NCBI GenBank assembly: GCA_024234855.1
Contig: JACKNN010000003.1
Coordinates: forward strand, 124,001-188,000
DNA: 64,000 bases
Reading direction: 5' to 3'
Origin: Pseudomonadales bacterium
GTDB taxonomy: Bacteria > Pseudomonadota > Gammaproteobacteria > Pseudomonadales > Halieaceae
The notes under the pieces were generated by a model. That model searched no databases. It had not been told where the DNA came from and was given only the letters and a program-made list of their open reading frames with translations. Each line of letters starts with the position of its first letter. The stretch's first letter is position 1. Below are positions 9,846-19,988 of the stretch, in pieces. The translations under genes and the position numbers were made by a program.

Positions 9846-12026
9846 TCAACCGGGGTATTTTTCCTTGGCCTGTTTGCGCCTGGCGTGCAGTACCGGCTCG
9901 GTATAGCCGCTGGGCTGTTCCCTGCCCAGGAATACAAGGTCGCAGGCTGCCTGGAAGGCGACATTGCCGGCAAAACCCGGTGCCATGGGGCGGTAGAGCG
10001 GATCTGCGGCATTCTGCTGGTCCACAATCTCGGCCATCCGCTCCAGGGTGGCCCGCACCTGCGACTCGCTGCAGACCCCGTGGCGCAGCCAGTTGGCGAT
10101 ATGCTGGCTGGAGATGCGCAAGGTAGCGCGATCTTCCATCAGGCCCACGTGGTGGATGTCGGGCACCTTGGAGCAGCCCACACCCTGGTCCACCCAGCGC
10201 ACCACGTAGCCGAGGATACCCTGGGCGTTATTGTCCAGCTCCCGCTGGATATCCTCTGCGCTGAGGCCGACGGCCCCTTTCAGGGGAATGCTCAGGATGT
10301 CGTCCAGCGACGCCCGCGGACGCCGCCGCAGTTCGGCCTGGCGCTCAGCTACATCGACCTCGTGATAGTGCATGGCGTGGAGGGTCGCCGCGGTGGGCGA
10401 GGGCACCCAGGCGGTGCTGGCACCGGCTTTGGGATGGGCGATTTTCGCCTTCATCATGTCCGCCATCAGATCCGGCATCGCCCACATGCCCTTGCCGATC
10501 TGCGCCCGCCCGAGCAGGCCACACTGCAGGCCGATATCGACGTTCCAGTCTTCGTAGGCATTGATCCAGGGTTCCTGTTTCATGGCGCCCTTGGGCGTCA
10601 TGGCGCCGGCTTCCATGCTGGTGTGTATCTCGTCACCGGTGCGATCGAGGAACCCCGTATTGATGAATACCAGGCGCTCGCGCGCCACCCGGATGCATTC
10701 CTTCAGATTGATGGTGGTGCGTCGCTCCTCGTCCATTATGCCGACTTTCAGCGTGTTCCGCGGCAGGCCCAGGGCATCCTCTATTCGATCGAACAGGGTG
10801 CAGGCGAACGCCACTTCCGCGGGCCCGTGCATCTTCGGTTTGACGATATAGACGCTGCCCTTGCGTGAATTACGCGCGGCGCCGCCGTTCTTGCGCAGGT
10901 CGTGCAGGGCGATCATGGCGGTGAACATACCGTCCATGATGCCCTCGGGAATCTCCCGGTGCTCGCTGTCCAGGATGGCATCGCTGGTCATCAGGTGGCC
11001 CACATTGCGCACGAACATCAGGCTGCGGCCGGGCAGGATCAATTCGCCGCCGGCGGCGGCGGTGAATACCCGGTCGGGATTCAGGTGCCGGGTCAGCGAT
11101 TTGCCCCCCTTGTCAAAGGTGTCGGCGAGGTCGCCGCGCATCAGCCCGAGCCAGTTGCGATAGACCACGGTCTTGTCCCGGGCATCGACTGCGGCCACCG
11201 AATCCTCGCAATCCTGGATGGTGGTGAGGGCGGCTTCGAGTACCACGTCCTTCACGCCGGCCGGATCGGTGCGGCCGATCGGGCTGCCCGGGTCTATCTG
11301 GATCTCGATATGCAGGCCATTGTGGCGCAGTAAAACGGCTGTGGGTGAATCGGGCTCACCGCAATAGCCGCGGAACTGGTCCTGCTGGACCAGCGAACTG
11401 ATCCGCCCGTCGGCCATTACCACCTGCAGCTTGCCCGCCACCACGGCGTAGGATTTTGCCTGGTCATGGGCGCCGGCGGAGAGCGGGCAATGACGCGTGA
11501 GGAAGTCCCGGGCGTAGGCAACGACCCGGTCGCCCCGCACCGGGTTATAGGGTCCGCTGCGCTGGGCGCCGTTGTCCTCAGGGATGACATCGGTGCCGTA
11601 AAGGGCGTCGTAGAGGCTGCCCCAGCGGGCATTGGCGGCATTCAGTGCGTAGCGGGCGTTCATTACCGGCACGACCAGCTGGGGGCCGGCGAGGGTGGCG
11701 ACCTCCGGGTCAACATTTTCGGTGGCAATGGCGAAGTCGTCACCCTCAGGCAGCAAGTACCCGATTTCGCCCAGGAAGGACTTGTAGGCGGCGCGATCAT
11801 AGCCCGCGCCGGGGTTGGCCTGATGCCAGGCATCAATCTCCGCCTGCATCTCCTCGCGGGTTGCCAGCAGCGCCCTGTTGATCGGCGCCAGTTCGGTCAC
11901 GATGGCTGCCAGTCCCTGCCAGAACTGTTCGGGTGCAATTCCGGTGCCGGGGGCGATGTCGTTTTCTAGGAGTTCGCATAGAACCGGGGCGATCTGCAGG
12001 CCGCCGCGCTGGATACGATCAGTCAT
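9846..12026 (-). CDS. glcB: Malate synthase G
   Basis: Condenses glyoxylate and acetyl-CoA to malate in the glyoxylate/glycolate pathway. At 726 aa it matches the long single-chain G isoform (E. coli 723 aa). Conserved blocks are present: [44 protein letters not shown] and [16 protein letters not shown]. It is monocistronic on the minus strand, converging on the GT2 gene 10 nt away. A LysR gene lies just upstream in the same orientation and may control it. No isocitrate lyase is present in the window. Confidence 0.97.
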   Translation of the reverse strand: MTDRIQRGGLQIAPVLCELLENDIAPGTGIAPEQFWQGLAAIVTELAPINRALLATREEMQAEIDAWHQANPGAGYDRAAYKSFLGEIGYLLPEGDDFAIATENVDPEVATLAGPQLVVPVMNARYALNAANARWGSLYDALYGTDVIPEDNGAQRSGPYNPVRGDRVVAYARDFLTRHCPLSAGAHDQAKSYAVVAGKLQVVMADGRISSLVQQDQFRGYCGEPDSPTAVLLRHNGLHIEIQIDPGSPIGRTDPAGVKDVVLEAALTTIQDCEDSVAAVDARDKTVVYRNWLGLMRGDLADTFDKGGKSLTRHLNPDRVFTAAAGGELILPGRSLMFVRNVGHLMTSDAILDSEHREIPEGIMDGMFTAMIALHDLRKNGGAARNSRKGSVYIVKPKMHGPAEVAFACTLFDRIEDALGLPRNTLKVGIMDEERRTTINLKECIRVARERLVFINTGFLDRTGDEIHTSMEAGAMTPKGAMKQEPWINAYEDWNVDIGLQCGLLGRAQIGKGMWAMPDLMADMMKAKIAHPKAGASTAWVPSPTAATLHAMHYHEVDVAERQAELRRRPRASLDDILSIPLKGAVGLSAEDIQRELDNNAQGILGYVVRWVDQGVGCSKVPDIHHVGLMEDRATLRISSQHIANWLRHGVCSESQVRATLERMAEIVDQQNAADPLYRPMAPGFAGNVAFQAACDLVFLGREQPSGYTEPVLHARRKQAKEKYPG

Positions 12027-12077
12027 TGTGATAATCCTTGTTGAAAATGGGCGGTGCCGGAGCGCGCCGTAAATCGG

Positions 12078-12112
12078 CCTAGAGTCTAGGGAAGCGACCT
12101 TAATTTAGCTAA
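12078..12112 (-). promoter_or_regulatory. Palindromes in the glcB upstream region
   Basis: The 151-bp space between lysR and glcB contains a perfect 13-bp inverted repeat CCTAGA-G-TCTAGG (12078-12090) and an 8-bp palindrome TTAGCTAA (12105-12112) in an A/T-rich stretch. Both lie 50-90 bp upstream of the glcB ATG, where a repressor or LysR-type activator would bind. The regulator is not known. Confidence 0.4.
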
Positions 12113-12177
12113 TTTATCGTTTTTATCATCGGCATTCTGGTCGTGAATATCGGGCGCGACCGCTACCGCCCGTGTCC

Positions 12178-13134
12178 TCACAAAGTAGGCGCCTTGTCGT
12201 CCAGTTCCCGGGCGGTATCCGCGATGAGCTTGCGCAGCCATTTGTTGGCCGGGTTGTGCTGCAACAGCGGGCTCCATGCCATTTTCAGCTCCAGCGGGGG
12301 GATGTCCAGTGGCGGCTCGCGCAGCACAACCCGCGGATTATCGCGCTTCAACAGGGCGGCCCGGGTGGGCAGGGTGACGATCAGGTCATTCTGCTCAGCG
12401 AGGGTCATGGCGGCCTGGTAATGCCGGGTGAAAACGCGAATCTGGCGCTTTTTGCCCAGTTTGTTGAGCGCCAGGTCGACCCAGCCCAGGCGCTGGACAT
12501 CGTCCGGGTTGACCCCCACGCCCACACCCATGCCGGTCTTGCTCACCCAGACGTGGTTGGCCTTGAGGTAATTTTCCAGGGTGAAGTCCCCCAGCACCGG
12601 GTTTTCCGGGCTGAGTACACAGGTGAAGGTGTCATTCCACAGGTGGATCTGGTGGAATGACTGTGGCATGGAGTCAAAGCGGTTGATAACCATGTCGACT
12701 TTGCCCCGTTCCACGTCCAGGAAGCTGACGTCGCTGGGGGTCATGATATCCAGGGTAAGCCCTGGCGCGAGTGTGCGCAGCTTTCCCAGCACGCTGGGAA
12801 ACAGGGTTGATTCAGCGTAGTCGCTGGCCATGATGCGAAAGACGCGGTGCGCGTTCTCGGCATCGAACTCCGACCGGGGCTGTACCGCCCGGTCGATGCT
12901 GCTCAGCACCTCCCTTACAATCGGCTCGAGTTCCAGTGCGCGTTCGGTGGGGGTCATGCCTTCGCTGGTCCGCACCAGCAGCGGGTCGCCGAACAGCTCC
13001 CGCAACCGGCGCAGCCCGTTGCTCATGGCAGGCTGGGACAGGTTGAGCTGGTTGGCCGCCTGGGTGACATTGCGCTCCCGCAGCAGGGCATCGAGGTAGA
13101 CCAGCAGATTCAGGTCGACACGGTTGATATTCAG
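12178..13134 (-). CDS. LysR-family transcriptional regulator (CTG start proposed)
   Basis: DNA-binding regulator with an N-terminal winged HTH and a LysR-type periplasmic-binding-like effector domain. The first ATG in frame (13026) would start inside the HTH recognition region. The same frame continues upstream with a textbook LysR N-terminus (NINRVDLNLLVYLDALL, then NVTQAANQLNLSQPAMS) back to a CTG at 13134, which is preceded by AGGGGTGA at suitable spacing and then by an in-frame stop. The CTG start gives 318 aa, normal for the family. It is divergent from rraA and upstream of glcB; the target is inferred, not shown. Confidence 0.85.
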   Translation of the reverse strand: MNINRVDLNLLVYLDALLRERNVTQAANQLNLSQPAMSNGLRRLRELFGDPLLVRTSEGMTPTERALELEPIVREVLSSIDRAVQPRSEFDAENAHRVFRIMASDYAESTLFPSVLGKLRTLAPGLTLDIMTPSDVSFLDVERGKVDMVINRFDSMPQSFHQIHLWNDTFTCVLSPENPVLGDFTLENYLKANHVWVSKTGMGVGVGVNPDDVQRLGWVDLALNKLGKKRQIRVFTRHYQAAMTLAEQNDLIVTLPTRAALLKRDNPRVVLREPPLDIPPLELKMAWSPLLQHNPANKWLRKLIADTARELDDKAPTL

Positions 13135-13147
13135 AGCTCACCCCTAT

Positions 13148-13162
13148 TCATTCAACGAATGA
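13148..13162. promoter_or_regulatory. Inverted repeat between lysR and rraA
   Basis: TCATTC-AAC-GAATGA is a perfect 15-bp dyad, 13 nt upstream of the proposed lysR start, in the divergent region. LysR proteins often bind such dyads to autoregulate and to control the divergent gene. It is not an exact T-N11-A box, so the assignment is tentative. Confidence 0.35.
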
Positions 13163-13257
13163 TGAAAATGCTATCTATTGATTGCGGAAATTATACCCCG
13201 GTCTCTAGAATTGCCAACGACTTTGACCCGCCAGCGCCGCCCTACCGAGGATGCCCC

Positions 13258-14644
<1,387 letters not shown>

Positions 14645-14662
14645 TCCTCGCGGTGGTGGGCA

Positions 14663-14692
14663 TTGAGCCTGCGGACGCCACTCGACTATGAT
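14663..14692 (+). promoter_or_regulatory. Sigma-70 promoter of ampD-ampE, possibly leaderless
   Basis: TTGAGC (14663-14668) and TATGAT (14687-14692) are spaced by 18 nt. The expected transcription start (about 14698-14700) coincides with the only plausible ampD ATG (14698), so the mRNA may be leaderless. Confidence 0.45.
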
Positions 14693-14697
14693 GGCGC

Positions 14698-15285
14698 ATG
14701 GATCGGGGATTCACAGGAGAAGATTTCACCCTCGCGGGTGGTTGGCTGCAGCAGGCCAGGCGCGTGCCTTCGCCCAATTTCGGCCCCAGACCGGCGGGCT
14801 GCGTACCCCGGCTGCTGGTTGTCCATAATATCTCCCTGCCCCCTGGCCAGTACGGTGGCGACCATATTGAGCGCCTGTTTACCAATTGCCTCGACTGGGA
14901 TGAACACCCCTTCTTCGCCGGGATTCGCGGCGCGCAGGTCTCTGCGCACCTGCTGATCCGGCGCGGCGGTGAGGTGGTGCAGTTTGTCAGTCTGGCGGAC
15001 CGCGCGTGGCATGCGGGGCAGTCCTGCTATGCCGGGCAGGATAATTGCAACGACTTCAGCATCGGCATCGAATTGGAAGGAACCGATGATGAGGCTTACA
15101 CTGGGGCGCAGTACCGGGTGCTGGCGGCGGTAACCCGGACGATTCAGGCATGCTACACAGACATCGACGACAGCCGTATCGTCGGTCACAGCGACATCGC
15201 GCCGGATCGAAAAACCGATCCCGGTCCGGCCTTTGACTGGAACAGATACCGCAGCCTGCTGGCTGTCGCAGGAGAACAGGGATGA
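14698..15285 (+). CDS. ampD: 1,6-anhydro-N-acetylmuramyl-L-alanine amidase AmpD
   Basis: Cytoplasmic zinc amidase (195 aa) of peptidoglycan recycling that removes the peptide from anhydro-muropeptides and thereby limits AmpR/beta-lactamase induction where present. Conserved: RRVPSPNFGPRP, the zinc histidine in LLVVHNISLPP, and IVGHSDIAPDRKTDPGPAF with the second His, the Asp ligand and the catalytic Lys. Compared with E. coli AmpD it carries a slightly longer N-terminus; no other start codon gives a complete domain. It overlaps ampE by 4 nt (ATGA), indicating translational coupling. Confidence 0.96.
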   Translation: MDRGFTGEDFTLAGGWLQQARRVPSPNFGPRPAGCVPRLLVVHNISLPPGQYGGDHIERLFTNCLDWDEHPFFAGIRGAQVSAHLLIRRGGEVVQFVSLADRAWHAGQSCYAGQDNCNDFSIGIELEGTDDEAYTGAQYRVLAAVTRTIQACYTDIDDSRIVGHSDIAPDRKTDPGPAFDWNRYRSLLAVAGEQG

Positions 15286-16139
15286 CATTCCTAGCTATTA
15301 TTATTGCCGTATTGCTGCTGCAGGTGTGGGGTAATGCCGAACGCACGCACCGGGACGGCTGGCTCGCCGGCTGGCAGGGCAGGGTGGCGGGGTGGGGCCT
15401 GCCCGACGGCCTAGGCCTCGCGCTGCTGGTATTGCTGCCGGCGCTGGTGGTGGCGCTGCTGCTGGAGATGCTGAAACCCATCCTGTTCGGCCTGTTATGG
15501 CTGCCACTGGCGGCACTGGTGCTGCTTTACTCGTTTGGACGCGGTGATTTCCAGGCCTCCATGGGGCGCTACCGCGGGCATGCATACAGTGGTGATTTTG
15601 AGGCGGCGTACCTGGCCGCCTGCGAGGAATTCGGCTGGGAGGTTACCGCCGATTCCGCACCTGACACGGCGCCGGAAGTACACGCCATGATTCAGCGGGC
15701 GCTGCTCTATGAGGGGCTGCAGCGCTGGTTCACGGTGCTGTTTTATTTCGCGCTCCTGGGCCCTGCCGGTGCCCTGGTGTATCGCTTGCTGCAACTCGAG
15801 CTGGGCGCATCACAAGGCATGCTGGCGGCGCGCTGGCTGTTTCTGCTGGACTGGTTGCCGAGCCGGCTGCTGGCGGCGACTTTCACCCTGACAGGCGACT
15901 TCATCAGCAGTCGGGACAGCCTTTTGAGCGGGCTGCAAAATGGCTGGGCACAAGCTGACGAGCTGCTTTACACGGTGGGATTGGCGGCACTGGGTCCGGA
16001 TACCGCGCTTCCCGGCGGCGAGGAAGATGCCATGATCGGCCCCGCGGCTGCCGCGCAAAACCGCGAGTTCGAGGCCTTGCTGTCGCGCAGCGCGGTATGC
16101 TGGATCGTGGTTCTCTCCCTGCTGGTGCTGCTGTTCTAG
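15282..16139 (+). CDS. ampE: AmpE-like inner-membrane protein
   Basis: Integral membrane protein (285 aa) encoded directly after ampD, as in enterobacteria and pseudomonads. Hydrophobic segments lie at the N-terminus, near residues 45-85, around 145-170 and at the extreme C-terminus. Length and position match AmpE (284 aa in E. coli), a poorly understood partner in beta-lactamase signalling. The start overlaps the ampD stop. Confidence 0.85.
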   Translation: MTFLAIIIAVLLLQVWGNAERTHRDGWLAGWQGRVAGWGLPDGLGLALLVLLPALVVALLLEMLKPILFGLLWLPLAALVLLYSFGRGDFQASMGRYRGHAYSGDFEAAYLAACEEFGWEVTADSAPDTAPEVHAMIQRALLYEGLQRWFTVLFYFALLGPAGALVYRLLQLELGASQGMLAARWLFLLDWLPSRLLAATFTLTGDFISSRDSLLSGLQNGWAQADELLYTVGLAALGPDTALPGGEEDAMIGPAAAAQNREFEALLSRSAVCWIVVLSLLVLLF

Positions 16140-16226
16140 CGGCTGCTGTGATGGCCGCGGTGGGCTGCGCGGCGAATTTCCGGGCCGGGAGGCGGCATTT
16201 TTTCAGTCAGCTGCTAAGCTTTCGGG

Positions 16227-17849
16227 ATGGGGAGCCCGCCCGTCGCGCTCGATCAAGTAATCCGCTGCGTTCCGAACCTGCCTATGACGACCAACGCCGA
16301 TGCCGACCTGACTTTGCCCTCTGTGGTGGCCGCCGTGCCGGTTGACGATTGCGCCCGGCGCCTCGTGCTCACTATTGTCTTTCACCCCGACACCCGCCGC
16401 ATAGGTGAGGTGGCACTGTTGCCGGACCTGGCGGCGGCGCCGCCCTGGGTGCTGGGTCGCCGCAGCCCGGCATTCGCACGCCTCGGTGCCGCCCCGGCCG
16501 CGGCGCTGGCAGAGCCTCACGTCAGCCGGCAGGCCCTTGTTGTGACGGCCGACGGCGAACGGTTATTACTGCATCGACCGGCCGGTTCCAGCCGGTGCCG
16601 GATTGGCGGCAGGGAACTGGACCGGCACACCGAACTCGCTGCGGATGAGTTGCGTCGGGGAGTAGCCATTTTGCTGGGTCACTGCGTGGTGTTGCTGCTG
16701 CGGTTGGCGCCGTCGCCGCAAGCGGCAGCCGACACGCACGACACAGGTCTGCGCGGCAGTAGCGTGTACATGAATGCGTTGCGAGAACAGATCGCCCGCC
16801 TCGGCAGCAGTGGACTTGATGTGCTGGTGCGTGGCGAGACCGGCACCGGCAAGGAACTGGTGGCTACCGCCCTGCATCGCGCCGGCCAGCGCGGCGGTCC
16901 CCTGGTGAGTATCAATATGGCGGCGATACCTCCGGGCCTGGCGGCGGCCACCCTGTTTGGCAATGTGCGCGGCGCGTTTACCGGTGCCGCCTCGGCCAAT
17001 GCCGGTTTTTTTGGCCAGGCACAGGGCGGTACCCTGTTCATGGATGAGATCGGGGATACCCCGGCCGAGGTGCAGCCCCAGTTGCTGCGCGCCCTGCAGG
17101 AGCGGGAAGTGCAGGCGGTTGGCGGGGCAGTCCGCAAAGTGGATGTCAGGGTGATATCCGCCACCGATGCAGCCCTGGACGGGGAGGGTTGCGATTTCAA
17201 GGCCGCCCTGCGCCACCGTCTGGGCGCCTGCGAGATCGGCCTGCTGCCGCTGCGCGAACACCCGGAGGATATTGGCGAGTTACTGCTGCATTTTCTCACT
17301 GTCAGCTGTCGGGAGCTGGGGCGCACCGAACTGCTGCCCGGCGCCAATGCCGGGGCCCGGGAGATAGCCGCCTGGGCGGGCTTGTTTCACAGCTGCCTCC
17401 GGTACCGCTGGCCGGGCAATGTGCGCGAACTGGCAAATACGGCCAGCCAGGTCGTGGTCGCATCGACCGGTGGCATCGCGGTGCCCGAGCCTGTCCGGGT
17501 CGCGCTGCAGGCGGTTAACGGCGATGGCGGCGTGTCCGGGCCGCGCGCACGGCGCGCAACGGCTCGCCGGCTGCGCGATATCGATGAGGCGGAGTTTGAC
17601 CAGGCGCTGCGGCAAAATGGCTATGAGGTGGCGAATGTGGCGCGCCAACTCGGCGTCTCGCGCCAGGCGGTGTACCGGCGTATGGACGAGTCTGCGCGCC
17701 ATCGCCTGGCGGGGCAGGTGCCACAATCCGAGTTGGAGCATGCCCTGGCGCGGCGGGCGGGGGATGCCAGCGCCGCCGCCAGGGATCTGAAGGTGTCGTT
17801 GAGCAGCCTGCGTTCCCGGCTGCGGGATTCGGGGCTGGCGTGGTATTAA
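16227..17849 (+). CDS. FHA-domain sigma-54 activator with two Fis-type HTHs
   Basis: Bacterial enhancer-binding protein (540 aa from ATG 16227; ATG 16284 removes 19 residues and is equally possible). The N-terminal FHA-like domain (about 60-160) shows GR and VSR landmarks, suggesting phosphothreonine recognition instead of a response-regulator receiver. The AAA+ domain has Walker A GETGTGKE (about 203-210), an intact GAFTGA loop (about 249-254, required for sigma-54 contact), Walker B TLFMDEIG and RYRWPGNVREL. The C-terminus carries two consecutive HTH_8-like units (about 450-482 and 490-535) where one is usual. The Ser/Thr kinase encoded 41 nt downstream is the likely signal source. Targets are unknown. 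Confidence 0.88.
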   Translation: MGSPPVALDQVIRCVPNLPMTTNADADLTLPSVVAAVPVDDCARRLVLTIVFHPDTRRIGEVALLPDLAAAPPWVLGRRSPAFARLGAAPAAALAEPHVSRQALVVTADGERLLLHRPAGSSRCRIGGRELDRHTELAADELRRGVAILLGHCVVLLLRLAPSPQAAADTHDTGLRGSSVYMNALREQIARLGSSGLDVLVRGETGTGKELVATALHRAGQRGGPLVSINMAAIPPGLAAATLFGNVRGAFTGAASANAGFFGQAQGGTLFMDEIGDTPAEVQPQLLRALQEREVQAVGGAVRKVDVRVISATDAALDGEGCDFKAALRHRLGACEIGLLPLREHPEDIGELLLHFLTVSCRELGRTELLPGANAGAREIAAWAGLFHSCLRYRWPGNVRELANTASQVVVASTGGIAVPEPVRVALQAVNGDGGVSGPRARRATARRLRDIDEAEFDQALRQNGYEVANVARQLGVSRQAVYRRMDESARHRLAGQVPQSELEHALARRAGDASAAARDLKVSLSSLRSRLRDSGLAWY

Positions 17850-17890
17850 GCCGTATGTTGCACCGCCTTGCCGCTGCGACGGTCGCCTGA

Positions 17891-19321
17891 GTGACCGCGG
17901 ATGCCAGGGTCGGTCCCTACCGAATCCTGCGACTGATCAATCGCGGCGGTCAGGGCTCGGTTTATCTGGGCTACGATAAACGCCTGCATCGGCGGGTCGC
18001 CATCAAAATCTATCCTCTGCCGCCCGAGCGCGCGGCGCGCAAGCGCCTGCTGTATGAAGCCCAACTGGTGGCCAGTATGCACAGCCCGAAGGTGGTGCAG
18101 ATCCACGATGTCATCGAATCCCCGGAGCATCTGGCGATGGTGATGGAATACGTCCCGGGTTGCGACCTGGAGGAGTTCCTGGGGAGAGTGCGGCCGTCGC
18201 TGGCCAGTGTCCTGACGATAGCGGCGGATATAGCCGGCGCCCTGACAGTCGCCCGCCAGCAGCGCATCGTCCACGGCGACCTGAAGGCGGGCAATGTGCT
18301 GATAGCGACTACCGGGCGGGTGAAGCTCACTGATTTTGGGATAGCCCGGCGTGCGACGCTTCAGGGCGGCAGCGCGGGCAGCCTGTCGGCGCTGTCACCT
18401 GAACACTGTCTCGGTGGCACGCTGGATGAGCGCTCCGACCTCTTTGGCCTCGGGTGCCTGCTCTACCGCATGCTGGGGGGTGCGCACCCTTTTCTCAATG
18501 AGGGGCGGCTGGATCGCCGGGCACTGTTGGAGCGGGAGCCCGTGCCTTTGCAGGAGCGGGTAACTCCCGATGTCGAGTTACCGCCGGAACTGGTGGGCCT
18601 GGTTGGCGCGCTGCTGCAGAAAAACCCGGCGGACAGACCTTCGAGTACGCGGGTGGTGCGGCGTATTTTGCGGAAAGTTGCCCTTGGTATTCCGCTCGCT
18701 GCCAGCAACAGCCTGCTGGGGGAGGCCCGGCCCTGCTTTCGACCGGAATCGGCCGAGGATATACCGCCGTTGGTGCCCGCTGACCTCGGGCGCGAGGGAC
18801 GCTCGAGGCTGCCCGTCGCGCGCGCGTCGAGCCACAGTCGCTGGCTGGCCGGGCTGCCGGCTCGACGGGTAATGCCCGCTACCGCCGCTGCCGTGGTCCT
18901 GGCCTGCGCCGCGCTGTATTTCCAGTTCGCGCCGGCGATGGAAAAGCAGGTCTTTATCGAGGCGCCGGTCCTGCGCCTGGCCGCTGACGCCGACCTACCC
19001 GGCGAGATCTCCCCGTTGTGGCTGGTTGAGGAAGTGAGCCAGGTGCTGCGCGAACAACTCGGTCCGCTGCGGGTGGCCGGTCCCGTTGGCGCCACCCCTG
19101 TCACCACGCTCTACGCCGACCCGGCCCGGCGGGAGGGGCAGCAGCCGATCGAGGAGCGGCTCCAGTTGGGCTTGCGCTGCGTCGAGATGTTGTGCGTGTT
19201 TGCGGTGTCGCGCAGTTGGCAGGGGCAGCAGGCGAACCAGCAGGCCGTGCTGTTCCCCGATATGTCTGCGCAGCAGTGGCGCGATATCGTGCGCACGACC
19301 ACGCGCCAGCTCTACCGGTGA
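17891..19321 (+). CDS. Membrane-anchored Ser/Thr protein kinase
   Basis: Hanks-type kinase (476 aa, GTG start). P-loop RGGQGSVYLG, VAIK lysine K39, helix-C E56, catalytic loop HGDLKAGN (D130, N135) and DFG D148 are all present, so it should be active. The usual HRD arginine is Gly and APE reads SPE, making it a non-RD kinase probably independent of activation-loop phosphorylation. A hydrophobic segment at about 327-346 precedes an extracytoplasmic tail of about 130 aa with no recognised domain, possibly a sensor. It follows the FHA activator gene, forming a natural kinase/FHA pair, and converges with the next gene 4 nt away. Confidence 0.9.
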   Translation: MTADARVGPYRILRLINRGGQGSVYLGYDKRLHRRVAIKIYPLPPERAARKRLLYEAQLVASMHSPKVVQIHDVIESPEHLAMVMEYVPGCDLEEFLGRVRPSLASVLTIAADIAGALTVARQQRIVHGDLKAGNVLIATTGRVKLTDFGIARRATLQGGSAGSLSALSPEHCLGGTLDERSDLFGLGCLLYRMLGGAHPFLNEGRLDRRALLEREPVPLQERVTPDVELPPELVGLVGALLQKNPADRPSSTRVVRRILRKVALGIPLAASNSLLGEARPCFRPESAEDIPPLVPADLGREGRSRLPVARASSHSRWLAGLPARRVMPATAAAVVLACAALYFQFAPAMEKQVFIEAPVLRLAADADLPGEISPLWLVEEVSQVLREQLGPLRVAGPVGATPVTTLYADPARREGQQPIEERLQLGLRCVEMLCVFAVSRSWQGQQANQQAVLFPDMSAQQWRDIVRTTTRQLYR

Positions 19322-19325
19322 CGGG

Positions 19326-19988
19326 TTATACCCGGGCGAGCGACAGGGCCAGGATCATCTGTGACAGGAAGTAGAGCGGGGTGCCCCAGAGCCTGTTCCA
19401 GCGGTCCGGGTGGACGTACTGCTGGCGCGCCACCGCGAGGTCCGACACCGCGAAACCCCACGCGCCGCCGATGATCAGCGCTGCCGCCGGTTGGCCCGCG
19501 CTGAGGCCGGCGCACAACAGCATCGCCGTTATCACCAGGGTATATATCGCCACCGGCAGTTTCATTCCCGCCGGTACCCGCGGCATCAGCCAGCGGGCGA
19601 CAAACGCCAGCAGGACCAGCGCGGGCGGCACCGAAACCGCAAGCCCTCGCGGTTCGAGCGGCAGGTGCAGGAAGGCGGTGGCATAGAGCAGGTGGCCGCA
19701 GAGAAAGGCTATAAGCCCCCCCAGGAAATAGTGCTCCCTGTCCGGCATCAGTAACAGGTCGCCGGCCATACAGCACAGCAAGCCCGCCAGCAGCCAGCGA
19801 CCGTAGTTCGATTCCGTGGCGCCCAGTACCACCGCCAGCCAGATGAAGGCAAGTGCCGCCAGCGGCTTGAACAGGTAGCGACCGGGGCGGTAATCACGCT
19901 GGTCGCAGGCTACCAGGGCGATGACGGCGACGGCTGAACCCAATACGGGTGGCAGCACGCCGGGTAACTGCAAGGTCTCAGTGAGCAA
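19326..19988 (-). CDS. YhhN/TMEM86-family membrane protein
   Basis: Integral membrane protein (220 aa) with about seven to eight hydrophobic helices. The motifs GDLLLMPDREHYFLGGLIAF and GFAVSDLAVARQQY, including the conserved acidic residues, are typical of the YhhN/TMEM86 family, whose mammalian member is a lysoplasmalogenase; the bacterial role is less certain. The start overlaps the end of the panE-like gene by 11 nt, so the two are probably co-transcribed. Confidence 0.85.
   Translation of the reverse strand: MLTETLQLPGVLPPVLGSAVAVIALVACDQRDYRPGRYLFKPLAALAFIWLAVVLGATESNYGRWLLAGLLCCMAGDLLLMPDREHYFLGGLIAFLCGHLLYATAFLHLPLEPRGLAVSVPPALVLLAFVARWLMPRVPAGMKLPVAIYTLVITAMLLCAGLSAGQPAAALIIGGAWGFAVSDLAVARQQYVHPDRWNRLWGTPLYFLSQMILALSLARV

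Noticed and set aside
16140..16215. Hairpin and T-run after ampE considered as a terminator
   Set aside because: GCCGCG/CGCGGC pairs, but about 35 nt of other sequence separate it from the T-run.
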